Assembly (NCBI GenBank): GCA_009924135.1
Contig: RFSE01000001.1
Span: 68,518 to 132,517, forward strand
Origin: Pseudomonadota bacterium
GTDB lineage: Bacteria > Verrucomicrobiota > Verrucomicrobiia > Limisphaerales > SXTU01
Direction of reading: 5' to 3'
Length of the DNA stretch: 64,000 nucleotides
The notes beneath the pieces are model-generated. The model had not been told where the DNA came from and did not search any database. It saw nothing but the letters and a program-made list of their open reading frames with translations. The number at the start of each line of letters is the position of its first letter. The stretch's first letter is position 1. The translations under genes were made by a program, and so were the position numbers. Below, piece by piece: positions 36,690 through 44,360 of this stretch.

Positions 36690-37087
36690 GGCTTCGGAAG
36701 GGTGGAGGATCGCTCCCGGTTCATCCGGGGGAGGAAAGTCCGAACACCATGGAGCGCGGTGCCGCGTAACTCCGGTTAGGCCGGAGATACACGCGGGCGG
36801 TTCGCCGTGAGGCGGACCGACGGACAGTGCCACAGAAAATCAGACCGCCTGGCCGGGCAACCGGCCGGGTAAGGGTGAAAAGGTGCGGTAAAAGCGCACC
36901 GCCCCAAGCGCAAGCGCGGGGGCACGGCAAACCCCACCGGGTGCAAGGTCCAATAGGGAACCAACGGCGCGGCTCGTGCCAGTTTCCGTGAAAGCGGAAT
37001 GGGTTCCGGGTATTGACCGCTCAGACAAATGATTCTCTCCGTCCGCAAGGGCGATGACAGAATTCGGCTTACAGCCCTTCCGAAGCC
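36690..37087 (+). ncRNA. rnpB: RNase P RNA (bacterial type A)
   Basis: Catalytic RNA that trims the 5' ends of pre-tRNAs. Universally conserved segments are in order: GAGGAAAGTCCGAACACCAT (36731-36750), AGTGCCACAGAAAATCAGAC in the middle, GGGTAAGGGTGAAAAGGTGC, the AAACCCCACC-GG-GCAAGG-CCAATAGGG block, and GACAGAATTCGGCTTACA near the 3' end. Helix P1 closes exactly: 36690-36702 (GGCTTCGGAAGGG) pairs with 37075-37087 over 13 bp, which sets the ends. The length of about 398 nt is normal. It lies 41 bp after the kinase/pyrophosphorylase gene and ends 58 bp before the hopene cyclase start. Confidence 0.95.
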
Positions 37088-37145
37088 CTCTTTGTCGCTG
37101 GATAATCCTTTACTCGCCCTCTGCTGTTTTCCAAATTCACCCCGC

Positions 37146-39152
37146 ATGTCAGTTGCTACCCATACCGGACGCGTCGTATCGCCGTCCCCGTCCATCACCG
37201 CCGGTGAGCCGTCGGCCCCCGCCGTCGCTGCGGCGATCAAACAATCGCAGGACTACCTGTTCAGCGTGCTGCATCCGGAAGGTTACTGGGTGGGCGAGCT
37301 GCTCGTGGACGCCACGCTCGTGTCGGACATGGTGGCCTATCACCACTGGTCCAACACCGTGGACCCGGAGTGGCAGCGGCGTGCGGTGAACCACATTTTC
37401 GAACGGCAGCTGGAGGATGGCGGCTGGAACATCTATCCGCATGGCCCGTCCGAGGTGAACGCCACCATCAAGGCCTATCTGGCGTTGAAACTCGCCGGGG
37501 TGGCGGTCACCGACCCCCGAATGCTCAAGGCGCGTGAAATGGCCCGCAACCTTGGTGGCGTGCCGCGGATGAACACGTTCTCAAAGCTCTATCTGGCGCT
37601 TCTGGGGTTGGTGGGCTGGAACCACGTCCCCTCGATTCCCTGCGAAGTGCTGCTAATCGGCAAGTGGTTTCACGTGAACTTCTGGGACATGTCCAACTGG
37701 TCCCGCGCCATGCTCGTGCCGCTGGCCATCATCAACCACTTCCGGCCCACGCGGCAGTTGAAGAACGGCGTGACGCTGGATGAACTTTATCCCAACGGGA
37801 AATGGGAGCTGGACGAGGCTCTCCGCCCGCGTTACTTCGATTTTGGCCTGCGCAACGCCTTCCTCTGGCTCGACCGGCTGCACAAGCTGGCCGAGTGGGT
37901 CGCCCGGCACAGCTTCCATCCCTTCCGCAAACGCGCGCTCAAGAAATGCGAGCAGTGGATGCTCGAGCGTTATGAAGGCAGCGATGGTCTTGCTGCCATT
38001 TTCCCCGCGATGCTAAACAGCGTTATCGCGCTCGAAGTGCTCGGCTACGAGAAGGACCACCCGATTTTTGCCCGCGAGTACATGCAGCTCAAGAAGCTGG
38101 AGCATCACACGCCGGACTCCATGCGGATCGAACCGTGTTTTTCCCCCGTCTGGGATACCGCCATTGTGAGCATCGCCATGCGCGAATCCGGCGTGCCTGC
38201 CGAAGACCCGCGCATGAAGCGGGCTGCGGAGTGGCTGATCGACCGGGAGATTCGCTTCCGAGGTGACTGGTATCACAAGAATCCCGTGGACGTGGAGCCC
38301 AGCGGCTGGGTCTTCGAGTTCAACAACAAGTGGAATCCGGACGTGGACGACACGGCGATGGTGCTGCTCGCGTTGCGCCAAATTGCTACCGACAACCCGA
38401 AGCGGCGCGATGAATGTTTCCGGCGTGGCTACAACTGGATGCTGGCCTTCCAGTGCAAGGACGGCGGCTGGGCAGCCTTTGACAAGGACTGCACCAAGAG
38501 CATTCTTGAAAAGGTTCCCTTCGCCGACCACAACGCGATGCTGGACCCCGAGTGCGTGGACATCACCGCCCGCATTCTGGAAGTGATGGGGCTGGAGGGC
38601 GTGCCGATCACCAACCCGCAGGTGCAACGCGGGCTGGCGTTCATTAAAAAGATGCAGGAGGAGGATGGCTCCTTCTACGGGCGGTGGGGCGTGAATTACA
38701 TCTACGGCACCTGGCAGGTGCTGCGTGGGTTGAAGACCTTCAACTACAATATGCACGAGGCCTGGCTGATCCGGGCGCACGACTGGCTGGTCAGCGTACA
38801 GCATGCCGACGGTGGTTGGGGCGAGCGGTGCAACACCTACGATGACCCGGTCCACAAGGGACTGGGACCGAGCACTGCGTCCCAGACTGCCTGGGCCGTC
38901 ATGGCCCTCTGTACGTATGGCGATCCGGGCATGGCAACACTCAGGCGTGGTGTCGAATACCTATGCCGGACGCAAAATTCCGACGGTTCGTGGACCGAGG
39001 ACGAGATCACCGGGACGGGCTTTCCGTGTGTGTTCTATTTGAAATACGACATGTATCGGAATTCCTGGCCGCTCCTCGCCTTGGCCACGTACGATCAGTT
39101 GTGCCGTAGCAAGGCCAAGGTGCAGAGCAACGGTCATCCGGCCACGCGCTAG
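37146..39152 (+). CDS. shc: Squalene-hopene cyclase
   Basis: 668 residues from the ATG at 37146. The reading frame is open to 37029, but that part lies inside RNase P RNA. It cyclises squalene to hopene/hopanol at the inner face of the membrane, the first step of hopanoid synthesis. The acid motif DVDDTA is at about residues 399-404. Several QW-type repeats are present (DGGWNIYPHG near the N-terminus, KDGGWAAFDKD, DGSFYGRWGVNYIYGTW, DGGWGERC, DGSWTEDE), with the late PCVFYLKYDMYRNSWPL typical of the C-terminus. Length fits the family (about 630-690). The HpnG-like gene follows after 6 bp, so they form an operon. No squalene-forming genes are in the window. Confidence 0.95.
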   Translation: MSVATHTGRVVSPSPSITAGEPSAPAVAAAIKQSQDYLFSVLHPEGYWVGELLVDATLVSDMVAYHHWSNTVDPEWQRRAVNHIFERQLEDGGWNIYPHGPSEVNATIKAYLALKLAGVAVTDPRMLKAREMARNLGGVPRMNTFSKLYLALLGLVGWNHVPSIPCEVLLIGKWFHVNFWDMSNWSRAMLVPLAIINHFRPTRQLKNGVTLDELYPNGKWELDEALRPRYFDFGLRNAFLWLDRLHKLAEWVARHSFHPFRKRALKKCEQWMLERYEGSDGLAAIFPAMLNSVIALEVLGYEKDHPIFAREYMQLKKLEHHTPDSMRIEPCFSPVWDTAIVSIAMRESGVPAEDPRMKRAAEWLIDREIRFRGDWYHKNPVDVEPSGWVFEFNNKWNPDVDDTAMVLLALRQIATDNPKRRDECFRRGYNWMLAFQCKDGGWAAFDKDCTKSILEKVPFADHNAMLDPECVDITARILEVMGLEGVPITNPQVQRGLAFIKKMQEEDGSFYGRWGVNYIYGTWQVLRGLKTFNYNMHEAWLIRAHDWLVSVQHADGGWGERCNTYDDPVHKGLGPSTASQTAWAVMALCTYGDPGMATLRRGVEYLCRTQNSDGSWTEDEITGTGFPCVFYLKYDMYRNSWPLLALATYDQLCRSKAKVQSNGHPATR

Positions 39153-39158
39153 GCGTTC

Positions 39159-39803
39159 ATGAGTGGCCCAGCCTCAGGCCCAGTGCTCGTCTGCTTCGCT
39201 GTTCCGGAGGAGGCGGTTCCTTTGCGCAAAGCTTTGCCTCCCGGAGTCGAAGTGGTTGTCAGTGGGATGGGGGCGGCGGCGGCGGAGCGGGCGGTGAAAT
39301 GCAAGCTGGCCGAACGCAATTGGCGGCTGGTTCTGACCTGTGGTTTCGCCGGCGGATTAAGCCCTGACCTGCCGGCGGAGAAAGTTGTCTTCGATGCCGA
39401 TGAGAATTTCCCCCTGCGCCTAGCTTTGACCAGCGCAGGAGCGGTGCCCGCGCGCTTCCATTGCGCCGAACGGGTCGCGGTGACGGCACGGGAGAAGGCC
39501 GCACTGCGCGAACGCACCGGAGCCGAGGTCGTGGAAATGGAGTCCGGCGTGATCCGGCGACTGTGCCGGGAGCGGGGCATTCCCAGTGCAACGGTGCGGG
39601 TGATCTCTGACGCCGCGCATGAGGACCTGCCGCTGGATTTCAATGCCCTGATGCAAGCCGATGGCCGGCTAAATGTGGCCCGGCTTGCCCTCGCCGTACT
39701 CAGTCGGCCGCAAAAAATCCCCGCGCTGATGGCGTTGGGGCGACGATCAAAGGCAGCGGCGGCAAGATTGGCTTCCGTGTTGGAAACGGTATTGCGTGGC
39801 TAA
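39159..39803 (+). CDS. hpnG: Hopanoid-associated phosphorylase (HpnG-like, MTA/SAH nucleosidase family)
   Basis: 214 residues in the phosphorylase/nucleosidase fold. LVCFAVPEEAVPLRKAL opens the protein, VVVSGMGAAAAERAVKCKL and LVLTCGFAGGLSPDLP form the core, AEVVEMESGVIRRLCRERG carries the conserved M-E-S ligand motif, and ATVRVISDAAHEDLPLDF holds the late Asp region (SDAAHEDLP). HpnG in other bacteria removes adenine from adenosylhopane to give ribosylhopane during side-chain synthesis. The assignment rests on fold plus the 6-bp gap to shc. A general MTA/SAH nucleosidase cannot be excluded, but the length and divergence favour HpnG. Confidence 0.85.
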   Translation: MSGPASGPVLVCFAVPEEAVPLRKALPPGVEVVVSGMGAAAAERAVKCKLAERNWRLVLTCGFAGGLSPDLPAEKVVFDADENFPLRLALTSAGAVPARFHCAERVAVTAREKAALRERTGAEVVEMESGVIRRLCRERGIPSATVRVISDAAHEDLPLDFNALMQADGRLNVARLALAVLSRPQKIPALMALGRRSKAAAARLASVLETVLRG

Positions 39804-40090
39804 GCCAACGAGGGCGGGGATCTCCACGAGATGTGGGAAGGAGCACTTTGCGGCATGGGCTTTAACCCGAAACAGAAAGCTGAGACTTTCACCGGTTCCT
39901 GGTTGTCAGCATCGGCGACGTGTGCGGGGCCGGTTTCCTTCGTGCACTCGCTGGCGTTCTCATTCTCGCCTTCCTGCTGTTTTACCTCGCTGCAAATTTC
40001 CTGGGCGATTGAAGATTGAAAGTGTGTGGGAAGGCCCTTAGCCTCCCAATTCAGCCAGCCTGCGGGCCGGCGGAAAATCAACCGCTCACC

Positions 40091-41284
40091 ATGATGAAAT
40101 CTCTCTCCACGCACTGCGGCGTTCTGGCCGCGCTTACCCTGGCCACCGGTGTCCTCCTAACGGGTTGCAAGAAACCAGACGAGTCGGCTTCCGGGATTGG
40201 CAAGCCGGGTGAAGGGAAGGCAGGCGACCTCATCAAGGTAGGCGAGTTCGCCTCGCTCACCGGCAAGGAAGCCACCTTCGGCCAGTCGTCGCATAAAGGC
40301 ACGCTCCTGGCCATCGAGGAACTCAACGCGGCCGGCGGCGTGCTGGGCCGGAAGTTTGACCTCATCACTGAGGACACGCAGTCCAAACAGGGCGAGTCCG
40401 CCGCCGTGGTGCGCAAGCTGGTTTCGCGGGACAAGGCCATCGCGATCCTCGGGGAAGTCGCCTCGGGACGTTCGCTCGAGGCCGCCCCCATCTGCCAGAA
40501 CGCCAAGGTGCCGATGATTTCCCCCAGCTCGACGAATCCCAAGGTCACCGAGGTCGGGGACTTCGTCTTCCGCGTGTGTTTCATTGATCCCTTCCAAGGC
40601 ACGGTAATGGCGCTCTTTGCCAAGAACACTCTCAAGGCCAAGAACGTCGCGGTGCTGACCGATGCCGCCGCGCCCTATAGCGTCGGTTTAGCCACGTTTT
40701 TCAAGGAGAAGTTTGTCGCTGACGGCGGAAAGATTTCCGTGGAGCAGAAGTTCAGCAGCGGCGACAAGGATTTCAAGGCCCAGCTCACCGCGATCAAGGC
40801 CGTGAATCCCGATGCGATCTTTGCCCCGTGTTACTACACGGAGGCTGGCCTGATCGCGCAACAGGCACGGCAACTCGGCATCAACCTGCCCATCTTCGGC
40901 GGCGACGGCTGGGAGGCTCCGGAGCTGGTCACCATCGGCGGCAAGGCGATGGACGGCACTTTCTACTCCACGCACTACTCGCCTGAGGACAAGACCGAGA
41001 TGGTTCAGACCTTTGTGAAGAAGTTTAAGGCGCGCTGGAACAACGAAGTGCCCGACGCCATGGCCGCGCTGGGCTATGATTCCGCCCTGGTCCTCGCCGA
41101 CGCCATCAAGCGCGCCGGTGGCACGGATGGCCAGAAGCTTCGCGACGCCATCGCCGCCACCAAGGACTTCGTGGGCGTCACCGGCAAGACCACGCTCGAT
41201 GACAAACGCAACGCCACGAAGCCGGCCGTCATCATCGAGGTGAAAGACGGGAAGTTTGTGTACAAGGAAACGGTGAATCCGTAG
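40091..41284 (+). CDS. livK: Branched-chain amino-acid ABC transporter substrate-binding lipoprotein
   Basis: 397 residues from the first of two adjacent ATGs at 40091. The signal MMKSLSTHCGVLAALTLATG ends in a lipobox, LLTGC. The mature protein is a periplasmic-binding-protein type I (ANF/LivK) fold: IKVGEFASLTGKEATFGQSS, GTLLAIEELNAAGGVLGRKF, LGEVASGRSLEAAPICQNAK, MISPSSTNPKVTEVGDFVFR, KNVAVLTDAAAPYSVGLATF, and a late GYDSALVLADAIKRAGGTDG. It captures amino acids or related small solutes for the LivH/LivM channel encoded downstream. An S23-carrying element is inserted between it and livH. Exact ligand unknown. Confidence 0.92.
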   Translation: MMKSLSTHCGVLAALTLATGVLLTGCKKPDESASGIGKPGEGKAGDLIKVGEFASLTGKEATFGQSSHKGTLLAIEELNAAGGVLGRKFDLITEDTQSKQGESAAVVRKLVSRDKAIAILGEVASGRSLEAAPICQNAKVPMISPSSTNPKVTEVGDFVFRVCFIDPFQGTVMALFAKNTLKAKNVAVLTDAAAPYSVGLATFFKEKFVADGGKISVEQKFSSGDKDFKAQLTAIKAVNPDAIFAPCYYTEAGLIAQQARQLGINLPIFGGDGWEAPELVTIGGKAMDGTFYSTHYSPEDKTEMVQTFVKKFKARWNNEVPDAMAALGYDSALVLADAIKRAGGTDGQKLRDAIAATKDFVGVTGKTTLDDKRNATKPAVIIEVKDGKFVYKETVNP

Positions 41285-41290
41285 GGGAGA

Positions 41291-41748
41291 GTTGATAGGT
41301 TGGGAGTTGATGGTTGATAGACTACTGCTACCTCGGGCGCGACATGTTCAATTTTGAGAAACTTGACGTTTGGCAGCGGGCAAATGAGCTTGCTGACCTT
41401 GTTTACAAGGTGACCAGAACGTTTTCCGAAGACGAACGGTTCGGGCTGACCAACCAGATGCGTCGGGCAGCGGTGTCTGTATCCTCCAATATAGCGGAGG
41501 GTAGCGCCCGGTCGTCGCGCAACGACAATGCTCGTTTCCTAGAAATCGCCACCGGTTCTTTGTTTGAAGTCGTAGCTCAGCGCTTCATCGGTCGCCGCCA
41601 AGGTTTTCTGACCGAACCTGATTTCAAACCCTCTACGCAAGTGCCGATGAACTGGGCCGGATGCTCAGTGGCCTCCGCCGCTCCCTCTTGGAATCTGCGC
41701 CCCGTAGTTAAAGGGCATCTATCAACCATCAACTCCCCAACTATCAAC
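41291..41748. mobile_element. S23-carrying element with 31-bp terminal inverted repeats
   Basis: The left arm 41291-41321 and right arm 41718-41748 are reverse complements at 29 of 31 positions. The inner 20 bp, GGGAGTTGATGGTTGATAGA (41302-41321), matches its partner at 41718-41737 perfectly. Between the arms lies only a four-helix-bundle (S23) gene, now frameshifted. The element sits between livK and livH: the left arm begins 6 bp after the livK stop, and the right arm runs almost to the first livH codon. The arms are built from the same TCAACT/AGTTGA unit as the repeat at 55304-55335. Known S23 genes occupy intervening sequences of 23S rRNA that also have base-paired ends; this copy is outside rRNA. 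No transposase and no clear target duplication were seen. Confidence 0.75.
41344..41711 (+). pseudogene. Four-helix-bundle protein (S23 / IVS-encoded family), frameshifted
   Basis: It begins MFNFEKLDVWQRANELADLV and continues through the family hallmark NQMRRAAVSVSSNIAEGSAR to EIATGSLFEV and RRQGFLTEPDF. At about 41623-41634 the frame is lost: the expected C-terminus, LYASADELGRMLSGLRRSLL, is read in the frame one base earlier (from 41631) and stops with TAA at 41709-41711. A one-base deletion near 41620-41630 would explain this. In the unshifted frame the sequence continues as unrelated residues to a TGA at 41761. An intact copy would be about 120 residues, the family norm. A programmed shift cannot be excluded, but no slippery heptamer stands out. 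Function of the family is poorly known; relatives include the DGR accessory protein Avd. Confidence 0.8.
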
Positions 41749-41759
41749 TTCCTCCTCCC

Positions 41760-42689
41760 CTGACCGAATTCCTCCAACAGCTCATTAACGGCCTCTCGCT
41801 TGGCGCGATTTACGCGCTCATTGCCCTGGGCTACACCATGGTTTACGGCGTGCTGCGGTTCATCAACTTCGCGCATAGCGATGTGTTCATGGTTGGATCG
41901 TTCGTCGGGTATTACATCGCAAACCCTCCCGGGTTGTTTCAAAAGCTGTTGCCACACTTCCCCAAGCTTCCGCTGGAGTCCGTTGGAGGTGGTTTGTTTA
42001 CCCTGGCATTCGCCATGGTGGTTTGCGCGGTCCTTGGAGTCACGATTGAGCGGCTGGCTTACCGGCCGCTGCGCAACCGCTCCAAGCTTACGGTGCTTAT
42101 CACGGCCATCGGCGTTTCGCTGCTGTTGGAAAACACCGGGCAATTCATGTTCGGCGCGGCACCGAAGGCGTTTCCCACCCTCTTTCCCGTCCACACGTTC
42201 AACGTGGGCGGACTGGTCATTGGCTCCAACCAGATTGTCGTTCTGGTCGTTGCACTCGCACTGCTGGGTGCGTTGCAATACATCGTGCTGCGGACCAAGG
42301 TCGGCACCGCCATGCGCGCCGTGTCGTTCAATCCCCAGGCCGCTTCCCTCGTCGGCATCAACAACGACCGCATCATCTCCTTCACCTTCGCCCTCGGCTC
42401 GGCGCTCGCCGCGGCGGGTGGCATTCTCTACTCGTTGAACTATCAGGCCATCGATCCCCTCATGGGCGTTCTGCCCGGACTGAAAGCCTTTGTCGCGGCG
42501 GTGCTCGGGGGCATCGGAAACATCCCCGGCGCGGCGCTGGGCGGGCTGCTGCTGGGCGTGGTCGAAACCTTCGTGAACGGCAGCCGCTTCAGCACCTTCA
42601 CCGATGCCATTGCCTTTGCCATCCTGATCGCCATCCTGCTCTTCCGCCCGGCCGGCTTGCTGGGGAAGATGCAGGTCGAAAAGGTTTAG
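41760..42689 (+). CDS. livH: Branched-chain amino-acid ABC transporter permease LivH
   Basis: 309 residues if read from CTG at 41760. The family's N-terminal span TEFLQQLINGLSLGAIYALI is encoded from there, while the first ATG (41838) would delete most of it. No ATG, GTG or TTG exists in frame in 41760-41837, and no ribosome site precedes 41760. The CTG overlaps the TGA (41761-41763) that ends the shifted S23 frame and abuts the right arm of the inserted element. Later parts are typical: YTMVYGVLRFINFAHSDVFM, YRPLRNRSKLTVLITAIGVS, RAVSFNPQAASLVGINNDRI, and GLKAFVAAVLGGIGNIPGAA (the LivH/LivM EAA-like loop). It has about eight membrane spans. Confidence 0.88.
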   Translation: MTEFLQQLINGLSLGAIYALIALGYTMVYGVLRFINFAHSDVFMVGSFVGYYIANPPGLFQKLLPHFPKLPLESVGGGLFTLAFAMVVCAVLGVTIERLAYRPLRNRSKLTVLITAIGVSLLLENTGQFMFGAAPKAFPTLFPVHTFNVGGLVIGSNQIVVLVVALALLGALQYIVLRTKVGTAMRAVSFNPQAASLVGINNDRIISFTFALGSALAAAGGILYSLNYQAIDPLMGVLPGLKAFVAAVLGGIGNIPGAALGGLLLGVVETFVNGSRFSTFTDAIAFAILIAILLFRPAGLLGKMQVEKV

Positions 42690-42857
42690 CCACAGATTCA
42701 CACAGATTGAACACAGATAATCAAAGCGGGCAAGATTGGCAGCGGGCAGAAGCAATGATAGCCCAGCGTGCTTTGCGGGCCATGCCTGCCTTCCGACACA
42801 TCAACTGTTCCCCATCTGTGTATCATCTGTGTTTCATCTGTGTTTCATCTGTGGCTA
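42688..42857. repeat. Inverted repeat of the CATCTGTGTTT (CACAGATGAA) family between livH and livM
   Basis: The left arm (42688-42718) reads as three CACAGATT-type units. The right arm (42812-42857) has four CATCTGTGT(A/T)T units and ends CATCTGTGGCTA, complementary to the start of the left arm (TAGCCACAGAT). The stop codon of livH (TAG, 42687-42689) is part of the left end. The interior holds another iterated motif (GCGGGCA) and looks non-coding. The element exactly fills the gap between the two permease genes. Confidence 0.88.
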
Positions 42858-42864
42858 AAGAATA

Positions 42865-43872
42865 ATGCTACCAAAGTCACAAATCGTTCTCGTATCCACC
42901 GTCATCCTAGCGGGTGTGGTGAACGCCTGCTCGTCCCGATTGGATCCCTACTTCGCGCTGATCATCTCGAACATCGGGATCAACGTGATCCTCGCCGTCA
43001 GTTTGAACCTCATCAATGGCTACACCGGGCAGTTCTCGCTCGGGCACGCGGGCTTCATGGCCGTGGGGGCCTACGCGACGGCGGCCATCACAATGTTTGC
43101 CGCGCCGAAGTTCGCCCCGGCGCTCACGCAGGGCGCGGGTGTGCACCTGTTGTTCCCGACCGCACTCCTCGGCGGCGGACTGGTCGCTGCCCTGGCCGGA
43201 ATTCTCGTGGGCGCGCCGTCACTGCGGCTTAAGGGCGATTACCTCGCGATCGTCACCCTGGGCTTCGGTGAAATCATCCGTGTGCTTCTGCGCAATGTGG
43301 ATTCGCTGGGCGGCGCATTGGGACTCAACGGGATACCGGCCTACACGAACCTCTTCTGGGTCTATGCCTTCGCCGCGCTGACCGTCTATGTCGTCGTCAG
43401 CATGGTGAACTCGACCTACGGGCGTGGCTTCCTGGCCGTGCACGACGACGAGATCGCCGCGGAGGCGATGGGCATCAACACCACGCGTTACAAGATCACC
43501 GCGTTCGTGGTCGGTGCGTTTTTCGCCGGCGTGGCTGGCGGGTTGTACGGGCACTCGATCCTCACCATCGCACCGACGGGCTTCGACTTCATGCGGTCCA
43601 TCGAGATCGTGGTGATGGTGATCCTTGGGGGCATGGGCAACACCACCGGCGTTATCATCGCGGCCGTGCTGCTGACCTTGCTGCCGGAGGGCCTGCGGAT
43701 GCTGGCGGGAGCCCCGGTGTCACTGCCGTTTTCCGCCCCGTTCAACAATCTCAAGTGGATCGCCGACACGCGGATGATCATCTACTCCCTGCTGGTCATC
43801 GGCCTGATGCTGGCCCGCCCGCAAGGGTTGTTCACCTGGGCCAACCGCAGTGCGACGAAGCCGAAGGTCTGA
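42865..43872 (+). CDS. livM: Branched-chain amino-acid ABC transporter permease LivM
   Basis: 335 residues, many hydrophobic spans. Family motifs: NIGINVILAVSLNLINGYTG, QFSLGHAGFMAVGAYATAAI, SLRLKGDYLAIVTLGFGEII, GRGFLAVHDDEIAAEAMGIN, and IEIVVMVILGGMGNTTGVII (coupling loop). The C-terminus ends YSLLVIGLMLARPQGLFTWA. It pairs with LivH to form the channel. The usual livG and livF ATPase genes should follow, but the next sequence is a 25-bp inverted repeat and then unrelated small genes, so the ATPases must be elsewhere or lost. Confidence 0.93.
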   Translation: MLPKSQIVLVSTVILAGVVNACSSRLDPYFALIISNIGINVILAVSLNLINGYTGQFSLGHAGFMAVGAYATAAITMFAAPKFAPALTQGAGVHLLFPTALLGGGLVAALAGILVGAPSLRLKGDYLAIVTLGFGEIIRVLLRNVDSLGGALGLNGIPAYTNLFWVYAFAALTVYVVVSMVNSTYGRGFLAVHDDEIAAEAMGINTTRYKITAFVVGAFFAGVAGGLYGHSILTIAPTGFDFMRSIEIVVMVILGGMGNTTGVIIAAVLLTLLPEGLRMLAGAPVSLPFSAPFNNLKWIADTRMIIYSLLVIGLMLARPQGLFTWANRSATKPKV

Positions 43873-43883
43873 CCGGACCACCA

Positions 43884-44036
43884 GGAGCGCGGACGCCCAC
43901 GTCCGCAGCCAAGCAGCGATCGCCACCGTCTGTGTGAAAACTCACCTGCGGCTGGCTGACATTGCTACCCGATGGGACAATCGAGTTTTCACCCTGCCTG
44001 GTCGCCACCGACTGCGGACGTGGGCGTCCGCGCTCC
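43884..44036. repeat. Perfect 25-bp inverted repeat with inner palindromes
   Basis: The left arm 43884-43908 (starting GGAGCGCGGACGCCCACG) and right arm 44012-44036 (starting CTGCGGACGTGGGCGTCC) are exact reverse complements over 25 bp, 103 bp apart. A second nested pair, GTGAAAACTC (43934-43943) and GAGTTTTCAC (43983-43992), lies inside. Each arm can also fold on itself (GCGGAC/GTCCGC). It lies 11 bp after livM, which converges on the small minus-strand gene at 44051-44284. No coding sequence is seen inside. Confidence 0.85.
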
Positions 44037-44050
44037 GGACTCGGCAATTC

Positions 44051-44284
44051 TCACTCCGCCCGCACCACTCGTGGGGCTGGCGCGGGTGCGGCGGGGAGCA
44101 ATTCAGCGTTCTTGATCAACCGGCAGAATTCCTTTTTGGTGACCTGAATGTTTTTGCCGCCCTTGCTGGCGGGGGCCGTCGTGAGCTTGTATTCCACCGC
44201 GAGCCGTTCGAGCTTCACGATGCGGAGGAACTGCTCGCCTTGTTTCCAGACCTGACCTTGTTGGAGTTTGAGAGGTTTTGCCAT
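44051..44284 (-). CDS. Small conserved protein of unknown function (77 residues)
   Basis: Starts at the ATG at 44284 with MAKPLKLQQGQVWKQGEQFL. The domain RIVKLERLAVEYKLT...NIQVTKKEFCRLIKNAELL is compact and mixed alpha/beta, followed by an Ala/Pro tail (PAAPAPAPRVVRAE). From memory, near-identical small proteins are common in Verrucomicrobia and are annotated only as hypothetical; I cannot check this here. No signal peptide or membrane span is present, and the charge is basic. It is co-directional with the 40-residue gene upstream, with a strong hairpin between them. Confidence 0.75.
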   Translation of the reverse strand: MAKPLKLQQGQVWKQGEQFLRIVKLERLAVEYKLTTAPASKGGKNIQVTKKEFCRLIKNAELLPAAPAPAPRVVRAE

Positions 44285-44319
44285 GGGGAAAGTACTGTCT
44301 TCGGGGGATCGCACAACCA

Positions 44320-44348
44320 GTCCCTCCCGGGTTCAAATCGGGAGGGAC
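44320..44348. terminator. Strong hairpin between the two small minus-strand genes
   Basis: A perfect 10-bp stem, GTCCCTCCCG (44320-44329) and CGGGAGGGAC (44339-44348), has a 9-base loop. It follows the stop of the 40-residue gene (44361) on the minus strand and precedes the 77-residue gene. No T-run follows on either strand, so it is a rho-independent terminator only in the loose sense; attenuator or mRNA-stabilising roles are equally possible. Confidence 0.45.
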
Positions 44349-44360
44349 GGTTGCGGCGGA

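Noticed and set aside
37029-37145. Upstream extension of the hopene cyclase frame
   Set aside because: It lies over the 3' part of RNase P RNA, including helix P1, and lacks similarity to the cyclase N-terminus; the ATG at 37146 is preferred.
39804-40090. Short open frames between hpnG and livK
   Set aside because: None has a start context, signal or recognisable motif, and both strands look non-coding; no repeat or hairpin stood out in these 287 bp.
41761-41837. Starting livH at the ATG at 41838
   Set aside because: That start would remove most of the first membrane span (FLQQLINGLSLGAIYALI), which is characteristic of the family and encoded in frame just upstream.
44318-44350. tRNA T-arm-like sequence GGGTTCAAATCG in the hairpin between small genes
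   Set aside because: No D-arm, anticodon arm or CCA-proximal acceptor can be formed around it; it is just the loop of the 10-bp hairpin.
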